Notes under the pieces: model-generated
Databases searched by the model: none
What the model saw: only the letters and a program-made list of their open reading frames with translations
Told to the model about the DNA's origin: nothing
In this document: piece by piece, positions 17,414 to 26,749 of the stretch
Layout of the letters: each line of letters begins with the position of its first letter
Position numbering within the stretch: position 1 is the stretch's first letter
Source: an uncultured Lachnospiraceae bacterium
GTDB taxonomy: Bacteria > Bacillota > Clostridia > Lachnospirales > Lachnospiraceae
Direction: 5' to 3'
NCBI GenBank assembly: GCA_948470905.1
Contig: CAOKQK010000013.1
Location: 1-54,473, forward strand
DNA length: 54,473 bases
Program-made: the position numbers and the translations under genes

Positions 17414-18256
17414 ATGAGCATACACATTATCACAGATTCCGCTTCGGACATTTCAGCATCAGAGCATGACAACCTGACCGTCCTCCCCATGACGATCACC
17501 TTCGGCGAAACAGAATATCAGGATGGCGTCACGCTGACCCACAGGCAATTTTATGAGCTGCTGGTGGAAAGCGACTCCCTGCCTGTGACAAGCCAGATTC
17601 CGCCCTTCGCATTCGAGGAAGCCATGCGGAAAATAGTGGATAATGGCGATACGGCAATCGTTATCACCTTGTCCGGCAAGCTGTCCGGCACCTGGCAGAG
17701 CGCCATGACAGCCGCCGCTGCCTTTGGGGAATCCGTCTATGTAGTAGACAGCGAAAATGTCACGATCGGCGAGCATATTCTTGTGAATTATGCATTTGAA
17801 TTGATAGAACGCGGGTGGAATGCCCCAGATATCGTTGCGGAACTGAACCTTGCCAAAAAGAAGATCCATCTGGTAGCGCTCCTGGATACTCTGGAATATT
17901 TAAAAAAAGGCGGACGTGTTTCCAGTGCGGTCGCCTTTGCCGCAGGCGTCCTGTCCATCAAACCCGTTATCGCCATTCAGGACGGGGAGGTCGTCATGCT
18001 GGGCAAGGCGCGGGGCTCCAAACAGGCTAACAACCTGATTGCCGAACAGATTCAGAAGGCAGGCAGCATAGATTTCTCCAAGCCTTACCTGCTGGGTTAC
18101 ACAGGGCTGAGCGATGCCCTGGTCAGAAAATATATGGCAGACAATGCCTCTCTCTGGAAAAGCGAAACCGACCAGCTGCCCGTGGGGAGCGTAGGAGGCA
18201 CCATCGGGACACACGCAGGTCCCGGCGCCATAGCGGTCGCATGGTTCTCAAAGTAA
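17414..18256 (+). CDS. DegV family protein (fatty-acid-binding FakB-like), canonical
   Basis: A 280-residue cytosolic DegV protein with all usual motifs. They are HIITDSASDIS, the fatty-acid loop VITLSGKLSGTWQSAM, VDSENVTIGE, LDTLEYLKKGGRVSSAVAF and the C-terminal GGTIGTHAGPGAIAVAWF with the conserved His. It probably binds an acyl chain for phosphorylation by a FakA-type kinase, which is not in this window. AAGGAG precedes the ATG. It follows tetR on the same strand after a 400-base gap with a large hairpin and ends in a strong terminator. Unlike the DegV encoded at 15349-16179, it keeps the His loop. Confidence 0.93.
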   Translation: MSIHIITDSASDISASEHDNLTVLPMTITFGETEYQDGVTLTHRQFYELLVESDSLPVTSQIPPFAFEEAMRKIVDNGDTAIVITLSGKLSGTWQSAMTAAAAFGESVYVVDSENVTIGEHILVNYAFELIERGWNAPDIVAELNLAKKKIHLVALLDTLEYLKKGGRVSSAVAFAAGVLSIKPVIAIQDGEVVMLGKARGSKQANNLIAEQIQKAGSIDFSKPYLLGYTGLSDALVRKYMADNASLWKSETDQLPVGSVGGTIGTHAGPGAIAVAWFSK

Positions 18257-18263
18257 ATAGGAC

Positions 18264-18311
18264 AAAAAATGCCTTCCCAGTGTGGTTTCCGCACCTGGAA
18301 GGCATTTTTTT
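18264..18311. terminator. Bidirectional terminator between degV and the PL11 gene
   Basis: Fourteen-base perfect arms AAAAAATGCCTTCC and GGAAGGCATTTTTT, extended inside by CAG/CTG with one bulge, have A-runs and T-runs at the two ends. The structure therefore can end transcription from degV (plus) and from the large lyase gene (minus). Confidence 0.88.
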
Positions 18312-18354
18312 AATCTTTTTTACAGATAAAAATCTGTCAGGTCATTTTAAATCC

Positions 18355-21300
18355 TTATTTCTTCTTGCCCTTCAGGACAAAGAAGGCTGCTGCACCGGCT
18401 ACCACTACCACGCCAATGACAATCCAGAGCCATGTAAGGCTGCCGGAATCCTCGTTCTGCACAGAATCACTGGAGGCATCCGTGCTGGGCGCGCTGGTAG
18501 GCGCTGCCGTCGTGGAAGGTTCTGTGGTAGATGCTGTCTCGGGAGCTGTGGTGGGCGCCGCTGTAGGTGCCGCAGTAGGCGCCGTTGTCGCTGTCGCCAC
18601 AGGTACTACAAGGGGCTTCGGCGTAGGCGCCGGCCTGCCCTCTGTCCCGGGGTACTTGATATTTGCGGTAGCAAGCTTCATACCTGTCACATCGCTCTTG
18701 TTGTCCTCTCCCAGGTAAATGCCAAGGTGAGGAGGCTGATTGTAGCTGGTGTTCTGATTCGCAACCGCATTGCGGTACACGGGATCATGCATCAGCGTAT
18801 AGATCATGTACTTGGTGTCTTCTGTGGTCATGTAGATACGAAGCTCCGTATCATCCTCGCTGCGCACCACCGCTTCCTCACGCCAGTCGCCCAAAAGGTC
18901 AGCCGCCAGGCTGGGGGTGTTCTTGGTGCTGTTGCACATCTTGGTGCCTTCAAAGGTGATCAGCGTATCGCTGCTTCCGCTGGTCTCATTGTACTTGGTG
19001 ATGGTCATGTTGCCTTCTGTGCCTGCACCGTCCGCAAGCTCACTGAGAAGGTCGCCGTCCCAGTAAATTCTCCAGTTGCAGGATACAACGGACCTGCTGG
19101 GATTTAGAAGCGTGCCGTCAAAGCCGTAAATACCGCTGCCATCCGACGTTGCCCAGGATTCAAAACCAGGGTTGGATGTTATGTTGGCTGCAACTCCGCG
19201 TCCCACATCCTTGGTACTGAACCAGGAACCTGTGATACGGGTGCCGTTAGCGGCATTGTAAAGAGCCTGGTTCATGGTTGCCGTAGACTTATCCTCCTGA
19301 GGGGAGAATACATACAGGTTGTTATTGTTGGGGTTCATTGCCGCCAGGTGGATGGAATCGCCGTGGCCGCCGAAGTCCCTTCCGTCCTTACCGTTGTTGA
19401 CCCAGAGCACTGTGCCGTCATGGTCGATGGCAATAGCACCCATTACCAGCTCATCAAAGCCGTCCTGATCCACATCACCGGTAGAGACATTGTGGTTGCC
19501 CTTTCCGGCATTCTCGTCCCCGGTGGGCACTGCAAAGTTCCATTCCAGCTGGATCTTGCCGTCGCGCAGGGTATAAGCCGCAACGGTTGTCTTTGCATAG
19601 TAGCCGCGGTTAAACAATACTGCAGGGATCGTCTCCGTGCAGTTGGCATCAGACTTATCCCTGGGCAGGTACGCAATTGCGATATTGTAGCGCGCCGATC
19701 TGTTGCCGCCGTCAGACTTACCCCAGTCAGTGTATTCGCCCGTGGTATTCACATAGTCGATGGTGTCGATCTCTTCGCCGGTAAGCCCGTTGAACACGGT
19801 AACATACTCATGGCTATTGGAATTCACATGTCCATTGTTGTCGATATTAGTGCCGGGAACAACGCTCTTATCGCCGATATAGGATACGATCGTGCTCTCG
19901 TCTGTCATGTCAAATTTGCCGCCTGCGTTAGGCTTGTAGGTTGTGGTGCCGTCAGAGGTCTTGATAAAGAGCTCTGCCTTGCCGTCCTCGTCCAGGTCAT
20001 AGAACATGAACTGATTAAAGTGTGCGCCGGAAGGCATTTCCAGGCCCATGTTCAGTCTCCAGAGCGGTGTGCCGTCCATTTTATACACATCAAAGATGGT
20101 CGGTGAAGATGGCTTTACTGCCTTACCGGAGTCAAACGCGTTGTCGGGATACCATTTTACAATGAATTCATACTGCCCGTCGCCGTCCACATCCGCCACA
20201 CCCACATCATTCAGTGTGTATGCTGACATTTCTCCTGTTTTGCTGGGCTGAGGTTCCGGTTTCTGCATGGGGATTGACAGGTAATTCTTGTCATTCGCCG
20301 TCACCGGAGTACTCTCGGTGGTCTTATCACCCAGGATCGTCTCAATGGTGTAAGTATCGCCCGCCTTGCCCTTGGGATCTGTAAAGTTGGTTTTGGTCTT
20401 AATCGCAACATCGTTTACCTTTTCTCCGTTGCGCTTAATATTAAAGGAAATATCTTCGCCGTACTCTGTTGCAAGCAGTCTCCAGGATACGAAGACGCCT
20501 TTTTCCGTCGCAATCGCGTATACGCCTCTGTCCAGCTGCTCCATATTACGGGCATATCCGTTGTAAATGTCAGGGCTGTAGAAATTGCTTACATGGAAAT
20601 ATACATCATAGCCCGAAAAACTCTGTTTCCCGCTGGGGTTGGTGTTTTGTGCCAGCTTATCCTTCTGGATCTCGATCAGGCCCTCTGTCCCTACCAGGTT
20701 GGCGCCATATACATAAATGCCCTGCTTGGTAATGTCGAACTCGCCATTAAGTGCCGTCCACTCACTGACCTTTACCTTGCCCATCTTGCCGTCGTTCATC
20801 AGCGCATCCACTTCCGTGGGGAACATATCTGCCGTCAGGTCCTCGCCGTATTCCAGCTCCACGGTCGTGGGATGGAAAGCGTAAGTAGGATATGTGTAAG
20901 GAATATACTGCATGGAGAACGATACGCTCAGATTCTTGGGATTGTTCACGCCGCTTTCCAGCTCCAGCGGCGCTGTCCACACGTAAGTGCCGGACTTCTG
21001 GGCATCAAACGCAGGCTCAGAAACCCATTTGCCCAGAGCGATCTCCTTACTGCTGCCGTCGCCCATCTTTGCCGCCACCTTTACAGGGAAGGTAAAATTG
21101 TCATAATCCTTTTTTGTAAAGGACACGCTTGCAGGATTGGTGATCCCGGTCACGTCCGCAGCCGTATAGCTCACTCCTGTGCCTTCCCCGCTGGTAGCCA
21201 GGGTCATATTGTCATAGAACGGACCTGCGCCTGTGGTCTTGAGCTGGATACCTGCCACATCAAAATTGGAGATGCCTGCGGTAGCCGCGCCATTGACATG

Positions 21301-22848
21301 GGTGCCTGCCTCTATGATATTGCCTCCCTTATTATTTCCCAGAGGCTTGATATAATCCTGCTGGCTGAACTGCCCGGTCCTCTTCTGGCCGCCTTCGGCA
21401 TCCTCCGTGGCAAAAAGCTTCCACTTGGTGTCGGTTCCCTTGTAATCGCCGTCCGGCGTATAGAGGTCAAGGGTAAAGTTCAGGACGCCGCCTGCATTGG
21501 ATGCGTCCAGGTCAATATCCAGCACTACCCTTTTCCAGGTAGATTTGCACAGACCCATCCAGGTAAACACCGTCCCGACGGTCGCATAGCTGGTGCCGGA
21601 GGCCGCGTCGTTCTCGTATGCGGGCATAATGTTCATATTGCCGCTTCCCGCACCGCCGATATTGACCAGGGCATTGCCTGCGCTGTCATAGACCACAAGC
21701 GCGTTGGCGATACCGTCACTGTATATGTCATAAGCAAGCTGTACATGCCCCGTCGCCACCGCGGAATCCAGTTTATAATCCACCTGTGCCGCCTTGCTGA
21801 AAGTAAGCTTGTTGGAGGTATTGCCGCCCTTGTCATCCTTGGAATAAACCACAGCGCCGGAATCCATGACCCATCCGGAGGGAGCTTCCGCCTCATCTGT
21901 ATAAATCTTTACTGCGCCTTCTGCTGCTGCGCTGCTGCCTGCCGAAGCACCGGACCCACCGCCTGCTGCGGTGTTATTGTTTTCATTTCCCGCCGGTGTG
22001 CCTTCGCTGCTGCCGGTTCCTGCCGCTGCGCCCGATGCGTCAGCAGTCATGACAATGTTGTCATAAGTAACGCCCTTGCCGGTGGTCAGCATATGGATGC
22101 CCGCCACATCAAATTTTGAGATGCCTGTTGTAGCCGCACCGTTTGCGTGAGTGCCTGCGGAAATGATATTGGTGCCCTTATTGCCGCCCTGGGGCTTAAT
22201 GTAATCCTGCTGGCTGAATTTTCCGGTTCTCTTTTGAGCGTACTCGGTATCCTCCGCCTCAAAGATCTTCCACTTGGTATCTGTCCCCTTATAGTCGCCG
22301 TCGGGCGTGTAGAGATCAAGGGTAAAGTTCAGGACGCCGTCTGCGTTGGACTTGTCAAGGTCGATATCCAAAACAACCTTTTTCCAGGAATCCTTACAGA
22401 GGCCCATCCAGGTAAATAAGGTGCCGCGGGTTGCAAAACTCGCCCCTGTGGCTGCGTCTTCCTCATACGCGGGCATAAGGTTCATGTTGCCGCTGGCTGC
22501 GCCGCCGATGTTGATCAGCGCCTTGCCCGCGCTGTCGCAGATTACCAGCGCATTGGCAACGCCGCTGTTGAGCACTTCATACTCCAGCTTCAAATGTCCG
22601 GTGGACACAGCGGAGCCAAGCTTGTAATCCGCCGTCCCGCCCATCTGGAAGCTCATGGTCTTGTCGGCATACGATACTACATTGTCAGCGCTCAGCTTCC
22701 AGCCTGCGGGAGCCGACGTCTCATCCGTATAAAGCGGGGTGCTCTCCGCCGCCTGCACTGTTGCTGCCGGAAGCATCGGAAACGCCATTGCCGCCGCAAG
22801 AGCCAGCGCCAGGACTTTGTTTCTCTTTTTCAGAAACTTACTTTTCAT
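18355..22848 (-). CDS. Surface rhamnogalacturonan lyase, PL11-like, with two duplicated binding modules and membrane anchor
   Basis: A 1497-residue exported enzyme. The signal peptide covers residues 1-34. Two closely similar modules follow (about 36-270 and 313-553), separated by a Gly/Ser/Ala/Asn-rich linker. Both contain YTDE..AP.GW, NALV.CDSAG.AL-type and FTWMGLCK segments and are probably carbohydrate-binding sandwiches. Ig-like regions lie at about 563-720. From about 763 the PL11 catalytic part begins: NMEQLDRGVYAI, then a beta-propeller with calcium-type loops DVDGDGQYE, DLDEDGKAE and DVDQDGFDE. An Ala/Thr/Pro linker (about 1400-1468), one hydrophobic helix and KGKKK end the protein. 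It should cleave the rhamnogalacturonan I backbone outside the cell. ATG 22848 has AAGGAGGATGG upstream. It fits the two CE12-like esterases nearby. Confidence 0.9.
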   Translation of the reverse strand: MKSKFLKKRNKVLALALAAAMAFPMLPAATVQAAESTPLYTDETSAPAGWKLSADNVVSYADKTMSFQMGGTADYKLGSAVSTGHLKLEYEVLNSGVANALVICDSAGKALINIGGAASGNMNLMPAYEEDAATGASFATRGTLFTWMGLCKDSWKKVVLDIDLDKSNADGVLNFTLDLYTPDGDYKGTDTKWKIFEAEDTEYAQKRTGKFSQQDYIKPQGGNKGTNIISAGTHANGAATTGISKFDVAGIHMLTTGKGVTYDNIVMTADASGAAAGTGSSEGTPAGNENNNTAAGGGSGASAGSSAAAEGAVKIYTDEAEAPSGWVMDSGAVVYSKDDKGGNTSNKLTFSKAAQVDYKLDSAVATGHVQLAYDIYSDGIANALVVYDSAGNALVNIGGAGSGNMNIMPAYENDAASGTSYATVGTVFTWMGLCKSTWKRVVLDIDLDASNAGGVLNFTLDLYTPDGDYKGTDTKWKLFATEDAEGGQKRTGQFSQQDYIKPLGNNKGGNIIEAGTHVNGAATAGISNFDVAGIQLKTTGAGPFYDNMTLATSGEGTGVSYTAADVTGITNPASVSFTKKDYDNFTFPVKVAAKMGDGSSKEIALGKWVSEPAFDAQKSGTYVWTAPLELESGVNNPKNLSVSFSMQYIPYTYPTYAFHPTTVELEYGEDLTADMFPTEVDALMNDGKMGKVKVSEWTALNGEFDITKQGIYVYGANLVGTEGLIEIQKDKLAQNTNPSGKQSFSGYDVYFHVSNFYSPDIYNGYARNMEQLDRGVYAIATEKGVFVSWRLLATEYGEDISFNIKRNGEKVNDVAIKTKTNFTDPKGKAGDTYTIETILGDKTTESTPVTANDKNYLSIPMQKPEPQPSKTGEMSAYTLNDVGVADVDGDGQYEFIVKWYPDNAFDSGKAVKPSSPTIFDVYKMDGTPLWRLNMGLEMPSGAHFNQFMFYDLDEDGKAELFIKTSDGTTTYKPNAGGKFDMTDESTIVSYIGDKSVVPGTNIDNNGHVNSNSHEYVTVFNGLTGEEIDTIDYVNTTGEYTDWGKSDGGNRSARYNIAIAYLPRDKSDANCTETIPAVLFNRGYYAKTTVAAYTLRDGKIQLEWNFAVPTGDENAGKGNHNVSTGDVDQDGFDELVMGAIAIDHDGTVLWVNNGKDGRDFGGHGDSIHLAAMNPNNNNLYVFSPQEDKSTATMNQALYNAANGTRITGSWFSTKDVGRGVAANITSNPGFESWATSDGSGIYGFDGTLLNPSRSVVSCNWRIYWDGDLLSELADGAGTEGNMTITKYNETSGSSDTLITFEGTKMCNSTKNTPSLAADLLGDWREEAVVRSEDDTELRIYMTTEDTKYMIYTLMHDPVYRNAVANQNTSYNQPPHLGIYLGEDNKSDVTGMKLATANIKYPGTEGRPAPTPKPLVVPVATATTAPTAAPTAAPTTAPETASTTEPSTTAAPTSAPSTDASSDSVQNEDSGSLTWLWIVIGVVVVAGAAAFFVLKGKKK

Positions 22849-22963
22849 TTTCCATCCTCCTTCATTATTTTTGGTACTTGTGGATCTATATAATATCCTC
22901 CCACCCGGATACCGCGCCAGGCTGCACACGGCATCTGGATTGAAAGAAATATTAACATAAGGA

Positions 22964-24391
22964 TCATATATGGCCGGTTTTCTGCAGCAAGACCACAGCC
23001 TCACAATGTGTTGTCATCCCAAACTGGTCTACACCCCTCATTCTGCAAAGCTCATATCCTCCATTGCAGAGATACCTCAGATCCCTCGCCAGCGTAGTGG
23101 GATCGCAGCTGACATATACAATGCGTTCCGGCTGCATCTTCACCATGGTGGCAAGGCAGACCTCGTCACAGCCCTTACGGGGCGGATCCACCACAATGAC
23201 GTCCGGATTTTCCATTTCATAGAACTCCGGCAGCACCTCCTCCGCCTTCCCCACAAAGAATTCTGCGTTTTCAATACCATTCCTCACCGCATTCTGTCTG
23301 GCATCCTCCACCGCCTGGGGGATCACCTCCACGCCATAGACCTTCCCGGCATGGCGTGCCATAAAAAGAGAGATTGTGCCGATGCCGCAGTACAGATCCC
23401 ACACGGCTTCCCTGCCGGTAAGCGCGGCGTACTCCAGCGCCAGGCTGTACAGCTTCTCCGTCTGCACAGGGTTTACCTGATAAAAAGACAGGGGAGAAAT
23501 ACTGAAAACCAGCTCCTCTCCGGTACAGGGATAGCCTGATGCCCTCATATCCCGCACACGGATTGTATCTGATATTGTATCCCTTCCCCATAAAGTATAT
23601 ATTTCCCTGCCCATAATTACATTGGTCCTGTCATAATTCAGGCTGAGTGAAATGCTGGTCATTCCCCGAATCCGGCCCAGCCTCCCGACCAGCCTCTCCG
23701 GAGCAGGGAGCAGATTGCTTTCCCGGGCATTGATCACCAGGCAGACCATGATTTCCCCACTGGCAAAGCCCTTGCGTATCAATATGTGGCGCAGCAGCCC
23801 CTCTCCTGTGGACTCATTGTACGCCGGCACATGTTCTTCACGCATATAGGACAAAATATGTTCCAGAATTTCCTTATTTTCCGCAGCCCCTAACAGGCAG
23901 TCAGTGTTGGGGATAATGGTGTGGGTCCTGCCGGCGTAGAAGCCGGTCACGATCCTGCCGTCCCTGTCCGTGCCGACAGGATACTGCGCCTTGTTGCGAT
24001 AACGGAAAGGTTCTTCCATCCCCACAATAGGCTCCATGCAGGCATCCACCTGCCCCGGTGCAAACCCGCCAATGCGGATCATGCTGTCACGGAGCTTTTT
24101 CTGTTTAAAGCTCAGCTGCTCCTGATAGGCAAGTGCCTGCAGCTGACAGCCGCCACACTGCCTGTGGTAAACACACCTGGGTTCCACGCGGAAAGGAGAC
24201 GGCTCCAGCACCCTCTCCAGCCGCGCATAGGCATAATTCTTTTTATTTTTTACTATCTTTGCTTCCACGGTATCACCCACGACGGCATCCTTTACAAAGA
24301 GAGTAAAGCCATCCACCCTCCCGATGCCCTCGCCATCGCTGCCGATATCCTCGATTGTCACCGTCACATGATCATTCTTCTGAAACTCCAT
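22964..24391 (-). CDS. rlmD: 23S rRNA (uracil-C5)-methyltransferase, RlmD/RumA family
   Basis: A 475-residue cytosolic enzyme that methylates a uracil of 23S rRNA using SAM. Residues 5-60 are a TRAM RNA-binding domain (VTIEDIGSDGEGIGRVDGFTLFV). The iron-sulfur motif CVYHRQCGGCQ has the C-x5-C-x2-C spacing of RumA-type proteins. The methyltransferase domain has VWDLYCGIGTISLFMA (motif I), GVEVIPQAVEDA, VDPPRKGCDEV and the catalytic-Cys region VYVSCDPTTLARD, then ERVE-like C-terminal residues replaced by HCEAVVLL. Length is typical for the family. The precise uracil (1939 or 747) cannot be read from sequence. GAGG precedes the ATG. The yhaM gene is 20 bases upstream, so the two are likely one operon. 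Confidence 0.93.
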   Translation of the reverse strand: MEFQKNDHVTVTIEDIGSDGEGIGRVDGFTLFVKDAVVGDTVEAKIVKNKKNYAYARLERVLEPSPFRVEPRCVYHRQCGGCQLQALAYQEQLSFKQKKLRDSMIRIGGFAPGQVDACMEPIVGMEEPFRYRNKAQYPVGTDRDGRIVTGFYAGRTHTIIPNTDCLLGAAENKEILEHILSYMREEHVPAYNESTGEGLLRHILIRKGFASGEIMVCLVINARESNLLPAPERLVGRLGRIRGMTSISLSLNYDRTNVIMGREIYTLWGRDTISDTIRVRDMRASGYPCTGEELVFSISPLSFYQVNPVQTEKLYSLALEYAALTGREAVWDLYCGIGTISLFMARHAGKVYGVEVIPQAVEDARQNAVRNGIENAEFFVGKAEEVLPEFYEMENPDVIVVDPPRKGCDEVCLATMVKMQPERIVYVSCDPTTLARDLRYLCNGGYELCRMRGVDQFGMTTHCEAVVLLQKTGHI

Positions 24392-24410
24392 GGAAACCTC
24401 ATTCCTGGGC

Positions 24411-25355
24411 TTACAGCCTGGTAGCCCTCAGATTGGATTCAAACAGCCTGTTATAACCCAGCCATCCGGTATTTTCTTTGTTGTTCTCAAGTATTTCCTT
24501 AAAGGTCTCCAGCTTTGCGTCCGTATCGTCCGCATAGTTCAGCGCCAGCGCCTCTATCAGTGCAGGAATCTTGGGAGAGCCAAACTCATATTTCCCATGA
24601 TGCGCCAAAATACAGTGCTGCAGCTCCACCAGCAGCCCGTGGGGGAAATCCGCTATCTTTGCCGCATGCTCCGCCACCATCTGAGACCCCATGACGATGT
24701 GCCCCAACAGCTGGCCCTCGTCCGTATAATCATTCTCCGGGAAAGATGACAGCTCCCTTATCTTGCCGATATCATGGCATATTGCCGCCGTCAGCAGCAG
24801 ATCCCTCTTTAATATGGGATAAGCACTGCAATAATAATCACACAGCTTCGTCACACCCAGGGTATGCTCCAGCAGGCCGCCCATAAAGCCATGGTGAACG
24901 GTCTTTGCCGCAGACGCAGCCTTAAATATCCTGGCAAAGCTTTCGTCTTTTACAAAGAAAGCCTCCAACAGCTGTCTTAAATAAGGATTTCCGATGCTCT
25001 GTATCAAAGCCAGCAGCTCACCATACATGGTATCAACATTCCTGGCGCTGACCGGCAGATAATCCGAAGGCGCATATTCTCCCTCCTGGCAGGTCCGGAT
25101 CCTCTTGACATTCACCTGGAGGCTTCCCTGAAAATTGGTAACGTCCCCATAGACTTCTATGTAATTCAGTGTGTCATAATCTCCGATCCCCGGATTGTTC
25201 GGCTCCCAGACCTTGGCGTCAACGGTTCCCGTCTTATCCTGCAAAATAACATTTTCGTAAGGTTTTCCGTTCTTCGTCACCGCCGCCTGTTTATGCTTAC
25301 AAAGATAAATGTCATACACTCTGTCGCCTTCTTTAAAATCCTTGATAAATTTCAC
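24411..25355 (-). CDS. yhaM: 3'-5' exoribonuclease YhaM family (OB fold + HD domain)
   Basis: A 314-residue cytosolic nuclease. An N-terminal OB-fold (KPYENVILQDKTGTVDAKVWEPN) binds nucleic acid. An HD domain follows with HHGFMGGLLEHTLGV, AAICHDIGKI (the HD pair) and a later HCILAHHGKYEFGSP. This is the standard YhaM architecture and length. YhaM trims short 3' ends of RNA and can act on DNA. The start is taken as GTG 25355, with GGGGG eight bases upstream and directly before KFIKDFKEGDRV; an upstream ATG at 25403 overlaps the end of the preceding gene and lacks a ribosome site. It is between the HtrA-like gene and rlmD, all on the minus strand. Confidence 0.93.
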   Translation of the reverse strand: MKFIKDFKEGDRVYDIYLCKHKQAAVTKNGKPYENVILQDKTGTVDAKVWEPNNPGIGDYDTLNYIEVYGDVTNFQGSLQVNVKRIRTCQEGEYAPSDYLPVSARNVDTMYGELLALIQSIGNPYLRQLLEAFFVKDESFARIFKAASAAKTVHHGFMGGLLEHTLGVTKLCDYYCSAYPILKRDLLLTAAICHDIGKIRELSSFPENDYTDEGQLLGHIVMGSQMVAEHAAKIADFPHGLLVELQHCILAHHGKYEFGSPKIPALIEALALNYADDTDAKLETFKEILENNKENTGWLGYNRLFESNLRATRL

Positions 25356-25399
25356 TGCTCTACCCCCTGCAGAAATTATTTTTGAATATAATATATATA

Positions 25400-26749
25400 T
25401 CAATTTCCAGCCTTTACCTCTCCAAGCACAACGCTGAAATTCATTTCCCTGTATTCGTCCCGGACCCTTCTCATTATTTTCAACTCTATGGTCTGCCCTG
25501 CCCCAAGCTGCAGCAGGCTGTTGCTGTAGCCATTAAAGGCAGTGACCGTTTTGCCCTCCACACCGGTGATCACATCTCCCCGCTGTATGCCGGCACGCAT
25601 GGCAGGAGAATCAAAATCAATCTCCCTGACATAAGCGCCGTAGGGCACGCCCTGCTCCCGGTTCGCCTCTGTGGGCACATCGACCCCGTTGATCCCCAGA
25701 TAAGGCGTTTTGATGCCGTTTGACATATTCTCTATTATCTTCTTCAGCTCTGTGATCCCATAGGCACAAATCATATTGTCCATGTCAGGGACTGTCCTTT
25801 TATCCGTAATGATCCCTATGACCTGCCCCTGCAGGTTAAAAAGCACCCCGCTGGCGCTTCTGCTCCCCACAATATCCGTCAGAAGCAGATTATAATTTCT
25901 GTCTGTCAGGGACAGCTGGCTGCCTGATGCCGTCACTATGCCGTAGCCAACGGAGCCGCTGACTCCCATGGGACTGCCCATGGCTATCACCGGTGTCCCC
26001 GGCAGGTTCCCGTTGGACGATCCCAGAGCAGCGATGGAAGGCTTCTCCTCCTCCAATTCATAGGGCAGGTCGGAAAGCTCTGCGGATACCACTGCCAGCC
26101 CTGTGGAAGGGTCATACTGCTCCAGCTGTGCCTCCGCCTGTTCTCCTGCATAAAAAGTCAGGATGATCCGCTCTGCATTCCTGATCGTAGCATAATTCGT
26201 CAGGATCAAAAGCTCTATCCCATTATTCTCCAGGATCAGCCCGGAGCATTGATTCCTGCTCTCCTGGATGTCGTCAAACCAGTCTCTGTTGGAGGTGACG
26301 GCCGTAACAGTCACCATGCACTTTTTCAGGTTGTCCGCATAAGCGGCAAGCGCTCCCTGTATTTCCCTATAATCATTTATATCCAGCTTTATATAAGACA
26401 ATATTTCCCGGATCTGTGCTTCTTCCAGCTTCAGGCTTCCCTCCTCCTGCTCCTGTCCGGCTTCCGGATCTTCCTCGGCAGAGTTCTCCGCCAGCATATC
26501 CTCCGGAGACATTTCCTCCTGATCCTCCGGAAAAGTCACAAACTGAGGCTTCTCCTCCGGGTAAAGCCAGTTGCTGATAACGGGTTCAAGCACCAGGAAC
26601 GTCACACAGGCGATCAGTCCAAAGATCACTGCCATCACCGCAGTGATAAGGGTTCTCCGTATCAGCTTCCTCCTGTTCACAGGCCTCACCTTTATCTTTT
26701 CCGTGAGAAAATCTCTTTGCCTGTTATTGTTCTGTTCCTGATCAGGCAT
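25400..26749 (-). CDS. Membrane HtrA/DegP-like PDZ protein, catalytic triad lost (pseudoprotease)
   Basis: A 449-residue protein of the S1C/HtrA type: cytosolic basic N-terminus, one transmembrane helix (about 32-56), an acidic Glu/Asp-rich spacer (65-110), a trypsin-like domain (about 140-340) and a C-terminal PDZ domain (about 350-445, with GAYVREIDFDSPAMRAGIQRGDVITGV). The trypsin fold is recognisable from LGSSNGNLPGTPVIAMGSP and GQVIGI. However, the three catalytic sites are changed: ILTNH.. is ILTNYAT (Tyr186), D-LAV is STGLAV (Gly217), and GNSGGPL reads SRSASGVL (Ala299). It cannot be a normal serine protease and is probably a scaffold or sensor. ATG 26749 has AAAGGAGG. It lies 45 bases before yhaM, likely in one transcript. 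Confidence 0.88.
   Translation of the reverse strand: MPDQEQNNNRQRDFLTEKIKVRPVNRRKLIRRTLITAVMAVIFGLIACVTFLVLEPVISNWLYPEEKPQFVTFPEDQEEMSPEDMLAENSAEEDPEAGQEQEEGSLKLEEAQIREILSYIKLDINDYREIQGALAAYADNLKKCMVTVTAVTSNRDWFDDIQESRNQCSGLILENNGIELLILTNYATIRNAERIILTFYAGEQAEAQLEQYDPSTGLAVVSAELSDLPYELEEEKPSIAALGSSNGNLPGTPVIAMGSPMGVSGSVGYGIVTASGSQLSLTDRNYNLLLTDIVGSRSASGVLFNLQGQVIGIITDKRTVPDMDNMICAYGITELKKIIENMSNGIKTPYLGINGVDVPTEANREQGVPYGAYVREIDFDSPAMRAGIQRGDVITGVEGKTVTAFNGYSNSLLQLGAGQTIELKIMRRVRDEYREMNFSVVLGEVKAGN

Noticed and set aside
20593-22119. 508-codon plus-strand frame inside the PL11 gene
   Set aside because: It is antisense to a strongly supported long gene and has no domain, start signal or codon pattern of its own.
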